Below, one piece after another: positions 54,955-64,000 of a stretch of DNA of 64,000 bases (its first letter is position 1; each line of letters starts with the position of its first letter). Source of the DNA: Oscillospiraceae bacterium (lineage in GTDB: Bacteria > Bacillota > Clostridia > Oscillospirales > CAG-382). The notes below the pieces were generated by a model, which ran no database searches, was not told the DNA's origin, and saw only the letters and a list, made by a program, of their open reading frames with translations. The stretch spans positions 38,708-102,707 of the forward strand of contig SVTM01000004.1 of assembly GCA_015063785.1 (NCBI GenBank), in the 5' to 3' direction. Made by a program: the position numbers and the translations under genes.

Positions 54955-55818
54955 TCAAAGCATCTGGAAAACGGTGATAAAATCAGGGTTTTCCATAAGC
55001 ATATAGAGGAAAGGCGCAACGGCGAGAATACTGTCAAAGCGGTCAAGAACTCCGCCGTGTCCGGGGAAGATCTTGCCATAATCCTTGATGTCGTAATCAC
55101 GCTTTATGGCAGACGCCGCAAGGTCGCCAAACTGGGATATGACCGAGATAAAAGCGCCGATAAGAGCGATTATCGCATAGTTCGGGACAATGTTTTCGAG
55201 ACGCGCGATGATCATCGAATAAAGCACGAAGAAAAGCGCACAGAAAAGAATGCCCGAAACAGCACCTTCAACAGTCTTTTTTGGACTGACTTTGGGGCAA
55301 AGCTTGTGCTTGCCGAAAAATCTGCCGCCAAAATATGCGAAAATGTCTGTTACCCAGGCGCCGATGAAGATGAACATATATACATAGTCGCCGAGCACCT
55401 GCGCATTTCTTAAAAGAACGATGCAGGTGAACGAAACGGTTATGTATACCGACGTGGTGAAAACCACAGATATATCCCGAGTATTGATCTTTCCTGCTGC
55501 AAAAACGTGGATAAAGAGCAGATAGAAAAGAAAAATGAGGGTTATGGACAACAATACTCCATAAGATGTGGCGACGGGACTAACCGCTAGAAGCGGACCT
55601 GCCGCCGCATACAACATTGCAGGGATAGTAAGTGCAAGCTTTTTGACCTGACCGGTACAGGTCAGCATCTCGTGTACGGCAATCGTTGACATAAGCGACG
55701 CCGCAACAACAAAGACGATCGGGTACGGATATGACAGAATGATTATGGGAATAAAAATCGCCAGCAAAACCAGACCTGTCACTATACGCTGTTTCATGAC
55801 GAAATCCTTTCGAATCAA
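54955..55818 (-). CDS. cdsA: Phosphatidate cytidylyltransferase
   Basis: VTDIFAYFGGRFFGKHKLCPKVSPKKTVEGAVSG...SQFGDLAASAIKRDYDIKDYGKIFPGHGGVLDRFDS. Confidence 0.96.
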   Translation of the reverse strand: MIRKDFVMKQRIVTGLVLLAIFIPIIILSYPYPIVFVVAASLMSTIAVHEMLTCTGQVKKLALTIPAMLYAAAGPLLAVSPVATSYGVLLSITLIFLFYLLFIHVFAAGKINTRDISVVFTTSVYITVSFTCIVLLRNAQVLGDYVYMFIFIGAWVTDIFAYFGGRFFGKHKLCPKVSPKKTVEGAVSGILFCALFFVLYSMIIARLENIVPNYAIIALIGAFISVISQFGDLAASAIKRDYDIKDYGKIFPGHGGVLDRFDSILAVAPFLYMLMENPDFITVFQML

Positions 55819-56540
55819 AGACCGCCGAATCTGCGGTGTGTTTTTGCAAATTTATGGAACGCTTTGTAAAGATCCTTTTTGCCAAAATCCGGCCATAGGG
55901 TGTCTGTGAAGTAGAATTCGGCATAGGATGCTTGCCACATAAGGTAGTTTGAAAGCCGTATTTCGCCGCCTGTTCTGATGATGAGGTCAGGGTCGCCGAC
56001 GGGAGCGGTGTAAAGACGCGAAGAAATGTCCGCCTCGGTAATCTCTGTCTTGCCGTCGGCAATAAGGCTGTTCACTGCGTGGCATATTTCGGCACGCGAG
56101 CCATAGTTTATGGCAACGTTGAGGTTGTAATGGAGATGAGCGGTTTTTTCTTCCGAGTCGTTCATTTTCTGAATCATTTCGGCAGGGAGTATCGATCTGT
56201 CTCCGATGATGCGCATACGTATGCCCTTTTTAAGACATTTTTCCACGCAAATATCAAGATATTCATCAAGAAGCTTGAGAATATACTGAACCTCGCTGTC
56301 GGGTCTTTTCCAGTTTTCGGTGGAAAAGGCGTAGACTGTAACGGTGTTGACTCCTGCCGTAAAGCACATTTCCACCACGTCCTCAAAAGTTTTTACACCC
56401 TTGCTGTGGCCTGCAGTGCGGGGGAGTCCTCTTTTTTTTGCCCATCTGCCGTTTCCGTCCATGATAATGGCAACATGCCCCGGAAGAGTTTCCGGGAGCA
56501 TATTTTCATTCAGATGGTTCTTTGAGGAAAATATTCCCAT
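55815..56540 (-). CDS. uppS: Isoprenyl (undecaprenyl) diphosphate synthase
   Basis: PGHVAIIMDGNGRWAKKRGLPRTAGHSKGVKTFEDVV...VYAFSTENWKRP...PDLIIRTGGEIRLSNYLMWQASYAEFYF. Confidence 0.97.
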   Translation of the reverse strand: MGIFSSKNHLNENMLPETLPGHVAIIMDGNGRWAKKRGLPRTAGHSKGVKTFEDVVEMCFTAGVNTVTVYAFSTENWKRPDSEVQYILKLLDEYLDICVEKCLKKGIRMRIIGDRSILPAEMIQKMNDSEEKTAHLHYNLNVAINYGSRAEICHAVNSLIADGKTEITEADISSRLYTAPVGDPDLIIRTGGEIRLSNYLMWQASYAEFYFTDTLWPDFGKKDLYKAFHKFAKTHRRFGGL

Positions 56541-56541
56541 G

Positions 56542-57096
56542 TCAGATAGCCATTATTTCCTTGTTTTTCTTGTCGGTGATAACATCGACTTCCTTGGTGA
56601 ACTTTTCTGTGAGATCCTGAACATTCTTTTCAGAAATCTTCTGTTCATCCTCGGTCATTTCCTTCTTCTTCGCCATATCCTTTGCCTTGTCGTTGGCATC
56701 GCGGCGGATGTTGCGCAGAGCAACCTTTGTATTTTCAGCAAGCTTGGAAACATGCTTTGTGAGCTCACGTCTGCGCTCTTCTGTGGGCTGGGGGAAGGAG
56801 ATGCGGATCACCTTGCCGTCATTCTGGGGAACAAGACCAAGGTCTGCCACCTGGATAGCCTTTTCAATAGCCTTGAGCATAGAAGCGTCGTAGGGCTGGA
56901 TAACGATTGTTCTTGCATCAGGAAGCTTAACTGTTGCAACCTGGTTTACAGGTGTTTCCATACCATAGCATTCAACGGTGATCTTGTCGAGAATCTGGGG
57001 ATTTGCGCGGCCGGCGCTGATGGTTGCAAGCTCGGATTCATAAGCCGAGATGCTCTTTTTCATTTTTTCTTCGTAGTCCTTTGTGTTGAGTAACAT
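56542..57096 (-). CDS. frr: Ribosome recycling factor
   Basis: ISAGRANPQILDKITVECYGMETPVNQVATVKLPDARTIVIQPYDASMLKAIEKAI...RISFPQPTEERRRELTK. Confidence 0.98.
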   Translation of the reverse strand: MLLNTKDYEEKMKKSISAYESELATISAGRANPQILDKITVECYGMETPVNQVATVKLPDARTIVIQPYDASMLKAIEKAIQVADLGLVPQNDGKVIRISFPQPTEERRRELTKHVSKLAENTKVALRNIRRDANDKAKDMAKKKEMTEDEQKISEKNVQDLTEKFTKEVDVITDKKNKEIMAI

Positions 57097-57130
57097 AGCG
57101 GTTCTCCTTTGTATTATAGAATTGTATTTT

Positions 57131-57838
57131 TTAATAATTGTTTACGATAGTGCCAAGCTTTTCGCCCATAACGGCTTTAACGATATTTTCAGGCTCGTTG
57201 AGACCAAAGAGAAGAATGGGAAGATTGTTTTCTCTACCCATGGCAGCGGCAGTGCTGTCGATTACTGCCAGGTCGTTTTTGAGTATGTCGTTGTAGCTTA
57301 CGGTGTCAAGCTTCTTTGCATCGGGATCCTTTTTGGGATCGGCGGTGTAAACACCGTCTATGTTCTTTGCAAAGAACGCCGCGTCAGCATCAAGCTCTAC
57401 TGCGCGAAGGACGGCAGCCGTATCTGTCGAGAAGAAGGGGCTTCCCGTGCCGCAGGCAACAATAACTGCCTTGCCATTTTCAAGATGTTCCACAGCCTTG
57501 TCGCGAACGTATGGCTCGGCGATCTGGATCATGGGAATGGCGGTCATGGTAACGGCGGGAAGACCTGCGTTTTCAAGCCCTGTCTGCATTGCAAGCGAGT
57601 TGATGGTGGTGGCAAGCATTCCGATATGATCCGAACGACTGCGGGTGATCTGTGTGCCTTTTTTTCCTCGCCAGATATTTCCGCCGCCGACAACAATGGC
57701 AATCTGTGCGCCTTTGTCTGCGCATTCTTTGATCTTTTCTGCTACCTTTGCAATAAAGTCAAAGTTGAGAATGCCGTCTGCTCCCGTCGAAAGAGCTTCG
57801 CCCGAGAGCTTTAAGAGTATTCTTTTGTACTTAGGCAT
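57131..57838 (-). CDS. pyrH: UMP kinase
   Basis: YKRILLKLSGEALSTG...IAIVVGGGNIWRGKKGTQITRSRSDHIGMLATTINSLAMQTGLENAG. Confidence 0.98.
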   Translation of the reverse strand: MPKYKRILLKLSGEALSTGADGILNFDFIAKVAEKIKECADKGAQIAIVVGGGNIWRGKKGTQITRSRSDHIGMLATTINSLAMQTGLENAGLPAVTMTAIPMIQIAEPYVRDKAVEHLENGKAVIVACGTGSPFFSTDTAAVLRAVELDADAAFFAKNIDGVYTADPKKDPDAKKLDTVSYNDILKNDLAVIDSTAAAMGRENNLPILLFGLNEPENIVKAVMGEKLGTIVNNY

Positions 57839-57884
57839 AATATATAATTCCTTTCAGAGACCGTTTGGTCTGATAATACGTGAT

Positions 57885-58814
57885 TCAGTTTTCGCGGATA
57901 AACGCGATAACCTGCTCTTCGGTGGGAAGAGAGGGGAGAGCTCCGTTTTTGGTAACGGTGAGAGCACCGACTGCGTTGGCATAACGACAAGCGCTCTTGA
58001 TATCGCCCGAGCGCAGATATTCGTAAGTCATGGCGGCGGTAAAAGCATCACCTGCCGCGGTGGTGTCGACCGCTGTTACGTAGTACGACGGGATGGCGAT
58101 ACCCATCTTGCCGTCATAGACATAGCAGCCTCTGTGACCAAGCTTCAGTACCACATACTTGGTGTCAAGCTTAGAATAAAGGTCAAGACAGATTCTTATA
58201 TAACTTTCGGGATCGTATGGCTTGATACCTGTCAAAGCCTCTGCTTCACTTTCGTTGGGCGAGAATATCTCAATCTTTCCGAATTTAGAAAGATCAAGCC
58301 CCGGAATAATAGGACCTGCGTCGATGATAACGGGCACATTTCCTTTGTTTGCCTGTTCCACCGAATAGTAGACGGTGTCAAGAGGTATTTCAAACTGCAC
58401 GAGAAGCGCATCGGGATAAGATGTAAGAGCTTCCTCCACATCCTCGCGGCAAAGAGCACTGTTAGCACCGGGGAAAACGACGATGCGGTTTGCACCGTTG
58501 CTTTCAACGAAGATTGCGGCAAGACCTGTGGGAAGGGATTTGTCGGTGGTAAGATATCGAGTGTCTATCTTTTCTGACTCGTAGGTGGCACGTAGCATTT
58601 TTCCGTTGCTGTCGTTGCCGATTCTTGCACAGAAAACCACATCAGCGCCAAGTCTTGCGGCGGCAACTGCGGCATTTGCACCCTTTCCGCCGGGGACAAA
58701 GCTGTATGAACCGTCGGAAATTATAGTCTCTCCTGCGTTTGGAACAACATTGACCTTAGCTACAAAATCGGTGTTGGTGCTTCCGACTGCGAGTATTCTG
58801 GGTTTTGGTGCCAT
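57885..58814 (-). CDS. rbsK: Ribokinase (PfkB family)
   Basis: VGSTNTDFVAKVNVVPNAGETIISDGSYSFVPGGKGANAAVAAARLGADVVFCARIGND...VDTTAAGDAFTAAMTY. Confidence 0.94.
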   Translation of the reverse strand: MAPKPRILAVGSTNTDFVAKVNVVPNAGETIISDGSYSFVPGGKGANAAVAAARLGADVVFCARIGNDSNGKMLRATYESEKIDTRYLTTDKSLPTGLAAIFVESNGANRIVVFPGANSALCREDVEEALTSYPDALLVQFEIPLDTVYYSVEQANKGNVPVIIDAGPIIPGLDLSKFGKIEIFSPNESEAEALTGIKPYDPESYIRICLDLYSKLDTKYVVLKLGHRGCYVYDGKMGIAIPSYYVTAVDTTAAGDAFTAAMTYEYLRSGDIKSACRYANAVGALTVTKNGALPSLPTEEQVIAFIREN

Positions 58815-59007
58815 TGTATCAACCTCTTTCGCGCAAATTGGATATGTCTACCTAATCATATACATTATATACGAAAAGAAGCGATATGTCAAACATAATC
58901 GATGCATTTTAGGATATTTTTTCTGTTTTTTGCAAAAAAATATACAAATTATTTATTTTCCTCTGTAAAAAACAAAAAAGACAGCAGATAGTATTTTTGG
59001 CGAAAAA

Positions 59008-59035
59008 AATATCCCGCAGTTTCCTGCGGGATATT
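59008..59035 (-). terminator. Terminator of giant surface protein gene
   Basis: AATATCCCGCAG-tttc-CTGCGGGATATT; minus-strand T-run follows. Confidence 0.85.
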
Positions 59036-59074
59036 CTTGTAAAAGATCGCATTCAGCGGATCTTTATGATCTGA

Positions 59075-62000
59075 TTATTCAGCTTCAACAGATTCGATGA
59101 TAGTGGTGAGGAATTCAGCTGTTTCGCCGTCAGCCACTGCAACCTTTGCAACATCATAGATGCTTGTGGAGTAGTCCTTTGTAGTAAGAGTATGGATAAC
59201 TCCGTTGGCATCGAGATAGTCGATGTAGCCGTATACAGTGAAGTCTCTGTCATAGCTGCCTTCCTTGATATTGATAAGGCAAACTGTGTACTGAGTTACT
59301 TCTTCTTCTTCAGCATAAAGCTTGTATGCAGGAACTTCTGCATGGTCAGCAGAATCATAAAGGTCAGCAGGGATAACGTATGTGCCGAAGTGAGGTTTTT
59401 CGCCCTCAACAAGTTCTGCGGAATACTGAGTAAGAGCAGCGTAGAACTCATTGTCCATTTCAACAATGTAACGCAAGCCTGCGGGTTCTTCAAGACGTAC
59501 CTGAACACCCTTGATAAAGAAGTCGCCTGCGGTGCCTTCTTCGTTTTCTGTAGCAAAGTCAATGAACTTAGCGCAAAGCTTGTCACCTGCGTTGAATTCT
59601 GTTTCTTCAGCCTTGGGAGCTGTGCCGTCAGCATATACCCAACCAAGGAAGAACTTGCCATCAGCTTCAGGAGCTTCAAGCTCTGCAACATCAAGAGTTA
59701 CTGTGTTGTAGAAGTCGTAAACGCCGTTTTCATAAACATAGTCTGTGTAAACGGTGTATACACCTGCTGCGGGAACAGTGAGGATGTTGTTGGAGGAAAC
59801 GTAACGGTTGCCTTCAGCGTCAACAGCGATAGCCACAACGCCTGCGGGAACAGTGTACTTACCTGCGATTTCAGTTACATCAAGCTCTGCCGCACCGATA
59901 ACGGTGAGGTCGTAAAGGTTAGCCTTAAGAGAATCAGCAATTGTCTGTACCTTAACGTTTGCGTTGTTCTTGATGATCTGGAGAGCGCCGTTAATAACTG
60001 TGCCTGTGGTTTTTCCGCCGTCAGAGAGAAGGTTGCCAACAGTTGTTCCGTTAAGAACGATGTTAACGTTCTTCTTAAAGAGTGCTCCACCGCCGTTCAT
60101 GTTGTCAACGATGATCTTGGGAACTGTGCTGTTACCAAACTTGAAGTTAACTTCTTCGTTGAATGTCATTGTGCCGGAAGTGTTGTAACCGGAAAGGGTG
60201 ATACCGTTCGATGTCTGATCGAGGTTTGCACCGTCTGCAAATTCAACTGTGAAAGCGGTGTTGAATGTCTTTGTCGAACGAGAACCGCCGTGGATACCGG
60301 ACATTCTTGCCTTGCCGTTAAGAGTAAGAGTGTTGTTTGCGTATGTAGGCTGATACCATGTTACGCCTTCACCGATAGTGAAGTTTGTAGCGTTTACATA
60401 GAAATCGCCGTACCAGTCCATTCTGGGGTCAACAATCTTGATGTTCTTGAATGTGAGAGGACTTGTGATTTCAACGTTTGTCGAAATATATCCGCTTGTA
60501 GCATAAGCCTGGTGAGTTGTGAGCCACGAGAGGTTTTCTGCGTCAGCACTCTCAATCACAAGCATTGCTGTGTGGTTGGGGATGTCCTTGATGCAAGCAA
60601 GAGCGATTGTGGAAAGATCTGTGTAAGTGTCTGCTTCGTTTGCAGCCTTTACAACCTTAATGGTAACTTCGTCGCCTGCGCCGTACTTCTTGTTGATGTC
60701 TTCAACAACAGTTGCGAACGAACCGGGATTTTCAAGCGAGAGACCGTCGCCTGTTGCGCCATGCTGTACATAGTATACAACAGCTTCACCTGTGAGGGTG
60801 TAGTCTGCAGTAAGCTTGCCTGCGCCGTCATCGATCCAGCCCTTGAACTTCATGGAAGCATCCTCAAAAGGAGTAACTGCTGCCTTGACGTCAACAAGTG
60901 TATCTGCGAACTTAACTGTGTATGTGCCTTCGGGAAGAGTGAGCAGACCGTCTACGCTGTAGAGGATTTCCTTTGCATATTCTGCGTCTGTTGCATACGC
61001 AACCTTTCCTTCGGGAACTGCAAATGTACCGTCTGTTTCTGTAAGAGCAAGATCTGCGCCTACAGCAGTAACGATCCATGTCTTGTCTGCAGCAATGTTA
61101 GTAACCATTTCGGTCATCGAACCGCCGTCGTTGACGAGAACCTGGAAACCACCGTTGATAGTAATAGTCTTGCCCTTGTTTGTGTTCTTAACATTACCGT
61201 TCTCGATAACAATGTTAAGACCGTTGCTGAATGTGGAAGCTGCGTCACCCCAAGCAATCTGACCCTTGAAGTCTTCGTGGTTGATGGTAACGTTTACTTC
61301 GTTCTGGAATGTCGAGCCCTTTGTACCGGAGATGTTAAGACCGTATCTTGCGTCGGTCTGATTTGTCATAACAGAGTTGATAACAACATTTCCGCCGGGA
61401 CGTGTACCTGCGCCGACAGAGTCGAGCATTACGCGTTCGTTACCGGTAACGAGAGCTGTGAAACCGGCGCCTTCATAGATACCACAGTTTTCGTATGCAA
61501 ATCCGCAGTTGTTGAATGTAACGTTGCGGCCGCCTGTGAAGAATTCACGGTCGTACATACGACAAGCAACAATTGTGATATCGTCAAAGATAAAGTCGCC
61601 TGCAAGACATACGTTGCCGTTGTTACCGAGTATTTCACCGTATGCGAGATATGTGGTAACAGAGGTGTCATAAGCCTTTACATTGATTGTACAGTTGTGT
61701 GCGGGGAGTGTACCGCCCTGATCAGGCATAAATGCTGTGATTCTGCCGTAGTAGTATTTGCCATCAACAGGCTTCATCGACTTGTTGTAGATGTCGTTGC
61801 CGTCTTTGTCGTAGAAGTAGAATTCTCTTGTTGCGCCTTCGGGAGCCACACCGTTGAGAACGTAGATTGTAACGTCGTCTTCAGCGGTTGCGCCTGCAGC
61901 GTTGATAAGGTCGATAGCTGCCTTGATTGTTGCAACAGGGGATTCAGCCGAGAGACCGTTACCTGTAGCATTTGCCTGAACGTAGTATGTGAATGTAGGC

Positions 62001-64000
62001 TTTTCAACGATCTTTGCTGTAAGAACGCCTGCAACAGAATCGTCCCAACCTCTGAAGACATAACCTTCGGGAATTTCGGGAGTTTCAGCTGCTTCGATGA
62101 TAGCTTCAAGGCTTTCTGCGCCTGTGAGAGCGTATGTGCCTTCAGCAAGAGTGATTGTGCCTGTGTAGTAGTTGATTGTCTTCTTGTCTTCGGAAACAGT
62201 GTAGACATACTTGCCGTCTTCGATAGCAAATGTACCTGCTGTGTCTGTTACGTCAAGGTTAGCGCCTGTTGTCGAAACGATCCACTTCTTGTCTGCAGTA
62301 ACGTTTGCAGGAAGATCGTTCATCGAAGCGCCTTCGTTGATAACAACCTGAAGACCGCCGGTAACTGTAACGTTGCCGCCCTTGCCGGGATCAACGTTGT
62401 TAACTGTACCGTTGTTGAGAACGAGAGCAAGGCCGTTGTTGAATGCGCCTGCGCCTCTGCCCCAGATAACTGTACCTGCAAAATCTTCGTGATCGATGTA
62501 AACATTTACTCTGCCTGTGTAGGTTGCAGAATATGTACCCGAGATTTCAAGACCGTATGTAGTATTGTTTGTGGTCATGGGAGATTCGATGCGAACGGTA
62601 GAACCTGCGAAGTTGCCGTTGTTTGCAGCACCACCGACCTGAACTCTTTCGTGACCGTTTGAAATACCTGTGAACTTGCTGTTGTCGTTGGAATGGCTGC
62701 AGTTCTGATACTTGAAGAGACAGTCTGTGATTGTCACATCTTTGCCGTTTACAAAGAGTTCACGGTCATACATTCTGTTTGTGAGGATTGTAAGACCTTC
62801 GAATACTGTAGGACCGCCGAGAGTAAAGCCGGAGTTCTGACCGATAACAGGATGCTGAGCGATAAATGTTTCAACTTCTGTGTTATAAGGCTTCAGAACG
62901 ATGGTTGCGGTATGCGCGGGAACCGCGTATCCGCCGGGAGCCCAGTAAGTGAATCTGCCGTAAATTGCATCAGCATTTTTGCCTGCATTTGCATTCTGAA
63001 TGTCGTTGCCGTCTACATCGTAGAAGTAGAATTCCTTTGTTGCACCTTCGGGAGCGTCGCCGTTCATGATGAAGATTGTAACTTCGTCTTCAGCGTCGTA
63101 ACCTGCTGCGTTGATGGCAGCAACTGCATCGTAAACATGACCGATAGGAGATTCAGCCGAAAGACCGTCGCCTGTTCCGCCGTTCTTTACATAGTAGATA
63201 GGATCAACTTCAATGGGAGCATCTTCGATGATAGCTGTGATAATGCCGTCAACAGATGTGTCCCAACCCTTGAATACCTTGTCAACTGTGACTGCGGGGT
63301 CTTCAAGAGCTTCAACGATAGCATCAACAGATGCTGCAGGGAGAACTGTCCATGTGCCGGGCTCGAGGGCGATTTCGCCTTCGCCGTAGTAAACAGTCTT
63401 GCCGTCAGCAGCTATTGCGTATGCAAGAGCAGCTGTATCAACTGCGAATTCGCCGGCTGTTGCTGTAACGTCGATTGCAAGACCTTCAGCACCTGCAACG
63501 AGGTTGTAGTAAGGAGCCTTTGTATCCTTGGCAGATGTTGCCCAAGGAGTTGCTGTGTAAGCAGGAATTGTTGCACCGTAGTTCTGGATAAGATTTACAG
63601 TGCCTGTAACAACAGGAATAGAACCTGTTTCGATCTTCTTGACTGTAACGCCTTCGCCAAGAATGATGGAGAGGTCGCCGCCGATGGTTTCGGTTGCCCC
63701 TGCGTTTGTTCCGCAGATTTTGAGGTTCTTAAGTGTGCCTGCACCGATTTCGAGAGTAACGTCGCCATTAACGCCCTGAGCTTTGTCGGCATCGGTGTAA
63801 CCTGTGATATTGACGTAATCGCCGATGATGTCAGCATTGTCAAGGTAAACGTACTGATCGCGTTCAACGGTCTTGTTGCCGCGGATCATACCCATTGCAA
63901 AGTGGGTGGACGAGGGATAGAATACTGTACCTGTTGTGTACTGTGTTTCGTTAACACCGCGGAGATCGCCGAACTTAACGTTGTGGAACTCAACAGGATA
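59075..64000 (-). CDS. Giant repetitive surface-type (beta-helix/adhesin-like) protein, C-terminal part; N-terminus beyond right edge
   Basis: Reading frame open to 64000 (upstream ...GDLRGVNETQYTTGTVFYPSSTHFAMGMIRGNK); three ~400-aa modules each with GW-D/F-K/R-GW and YYVxxxxTGxGLSxExP segments; no LPXTG seen. Confidence 0.85.
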   Translation of the reverse strand, partial: YPVEFHNVKFGDLRGVNETQYTTGTVFYPSSTHFAMGMIRGNKTVERDQYVYLDNADIIGDYVNITGYTDADKAQGVNGDVTLEIGAGTLKNLKICGTNAGATETIGGDLSIILGEGVTVKKIETGSIPVVTGTVNLIQNYGATIPAYTATPWATSAKDTKAPYYNLVAGAEGLAIDVTATAGEFAVDTAALAYAIAADGKTVYYGEGEIALEPGTWTVLPAASVDAIVEALEDPAVTVDKVFKGWDTSVDGIITAIIEDAPIEVDPIYYVKNGGTGDGLSAESPIGHVYDAVAAINAAGYDAEDEVTIFIMNGDAPEGATKEFYFYDVDGNDIQNANAGKNADAIYGRFTYWAPGGYAVPAHTATIVLKPYNTEVETFIAQHPVIGQNSGFTLGGPTVFEGLTILTNRMYDRELFVNGKDVTITDCLFKYQNCSHSNDNSKFTGISNGHERVQVGGAANNGNFAGSTVRIESPMTTNNTTYGLEISGTYSATYTGRVNVYIDHEDFAGTVIWGRGAGAFNNGLALVLNNGTVNNVDPGKGGNVTVTGGLQVVINEGASMNDLPANVTADKKWIVSTTGANLDVTDTAGTFAIEDGKYVYTVSEDKKTINYYTGTITLAEGTYALTGAESLEAIIEAAETPEIPEGYVFRGWDDSVAGVLTAKIVEKPTFTYYVQANATGNGLSAESPVATIKAAIDLINAAGATAEDDVTIYVLNGVAPEGATREFYFYDKDGNDIYNKSMKPVDGKYYYGRITAFMPDQGGTLPAHNCTINVKAYDTSVTTYLAYGEILGNNGNVCLAGDFIFDDITIVACRMYDREFFTGGRNVTFNNCGFAYENCGIYEGAGFTALVTGNERVMLDSVGAGTRPGGNVVINSVMTNQTDARYGLNISGTKGSTFQNEVNVTINHEDFKGQIAWGDAASTFSNGLNIVIENGNVKNTNKGKTITINGGFQVLVNDGGSMTEMVTNIAADKTWIVTAVGADLALTETDGTFAVPEGKVAYATDAEYAKEILYSVDGLLTLPEGTYTVKFADTLVDVKAAVTPFEDASMKFKGWIDDGAGKLTADYTLTGEAVVYYVQHGATGDGLSLENPGSFATVVEDINKKYGAGDEVTIKVVKAANEADTYTDLSTIALACIKDIPNHTAMLVIESADAENLSWLTTHQAYATSGYISTNVEITSPLTFKNIKIVDPRMDWYGDFYVNATNFTIGEGVTWYQPTYANNTLTLNGKARMSGIHGGSRSTKTFNTAFTVEFADGANLDQTSNGITLSGYNTSGTMTFNEEVNFKFGNSTVPKIIVDNMNGGGALFKKNVNIVLNGTTVGNLLSDGGKTTGTVINGALQIIKNNANVKVQTIADSLKANLYDLTVIGAAELDVTEIAGKYTVPAGVVAIAVDAEGNRYVSSNNILTVPAAGVYTVYTDYVYENGVYDFYNTVTLDVAELEAPEADGKFFLGWVYADGTAPKAEETEFNAGDKLCAKFIDFATENEEGTAGDFFIKGVQVRLEEPAGLRYIVEMDNEFYAALTQYSAELVEGEKPHFGTYVIPADLYDSADHAEVPAYKLYAEEEEVTQYTVCLINIKEGSYDRDFTVYGYIDYLDANGVIHTLTTKDYSTSIYDVAKVAVADGETAEFLTTIIESVEAE
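59560..63201 (-). repeat. Three ~1.2-kb coding repeats within giant surface protein
   Basis: YYVKNGGTGDGLSAESP (~63201), YYVQANATGNGLSAESP (~61993), YYVQHGATGDGLSLENP (~60779); spacing ~1.2 kb. Confidence 0.75.

Noticed and set aside
59192-62662. 1156-aa plus-strand ORF
   Set aside because: Exact antisense of the surface-protein gene; Cys/Val-rich composition is the reverse complement of biased Thr/Asn/Ala codons; no SD or family resemblance

Overview
The window (64 kb, low-to-mid GC, Gram-positive-type gene content with PolC and sporulation genes, so probably a Clostridia/Firmicutes-type genome) contains these blocks. (1) ~1-12.0 kb, minus strand: most of a glycyl-radical-enzyme bacterial microcompartment (BMC) operon of the fucose/rhamnose -> 1,2-propanediol type. 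It has a propanediol-dehydratase-like GRE, a short activase, a class II aldolase with a C-terminal encapsulation-like tail, 7 shell proteins, RnfC/PduS, EutP-like, GlcG-like and two alcohol dehydrogenases, and it runs off the left edge. (2) 12.4-18.7 kb, plus: a YkvI-like membrane protein, a macro-domain/HTH protein, a vWA protein, a MATE transporter, and a sporulation-coat mini-operon (small membrane protein, an uncalled SpoVM-like 27-aa ORF, SipL-like SPOCS+LysM). (3) 19-22.9 kb: AraC regulator, SDR and a second, divergent 'orphan' glycyl radical enzyme. (4) 22.9-43 kb: ManA, two DHHW/MBOAT O-acetylation pairs, an acidic tandem-repeat membrane protein, an LRR lipoprotein, several leaderless glycan-active enzymes, another MATE, a PPIase. 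(5) 41.3-44.3 kb: a BlaI-M56 (BlaR1-like) operon in which the antirepressor is split and its tail is present twice. (6) 44.4-57.8 kb: the polC-ispG-nudix-rseP-dxr-glgB-cdsA-uppS-frr-pyrH housekeeping block, then ribokinase. (7) 59-64 kb: the C-terminal part of a giant repetitive surface-type protein. Most interesting candidates: the orphan GRE with a non-canonical GCNQ active-site loop, the BMC-H shell gene with a basic N-terminal tail plus an internal SD/ATG, the split BlaR1 system, the hidden SpoVM-like micro-ORF, and the SD-sequestering hairpin in front of the vWA gene. All assignments come from reading sequence and motifs; no database search was run. No tRNA, rRNA, CRISPR or transposase was recognised.
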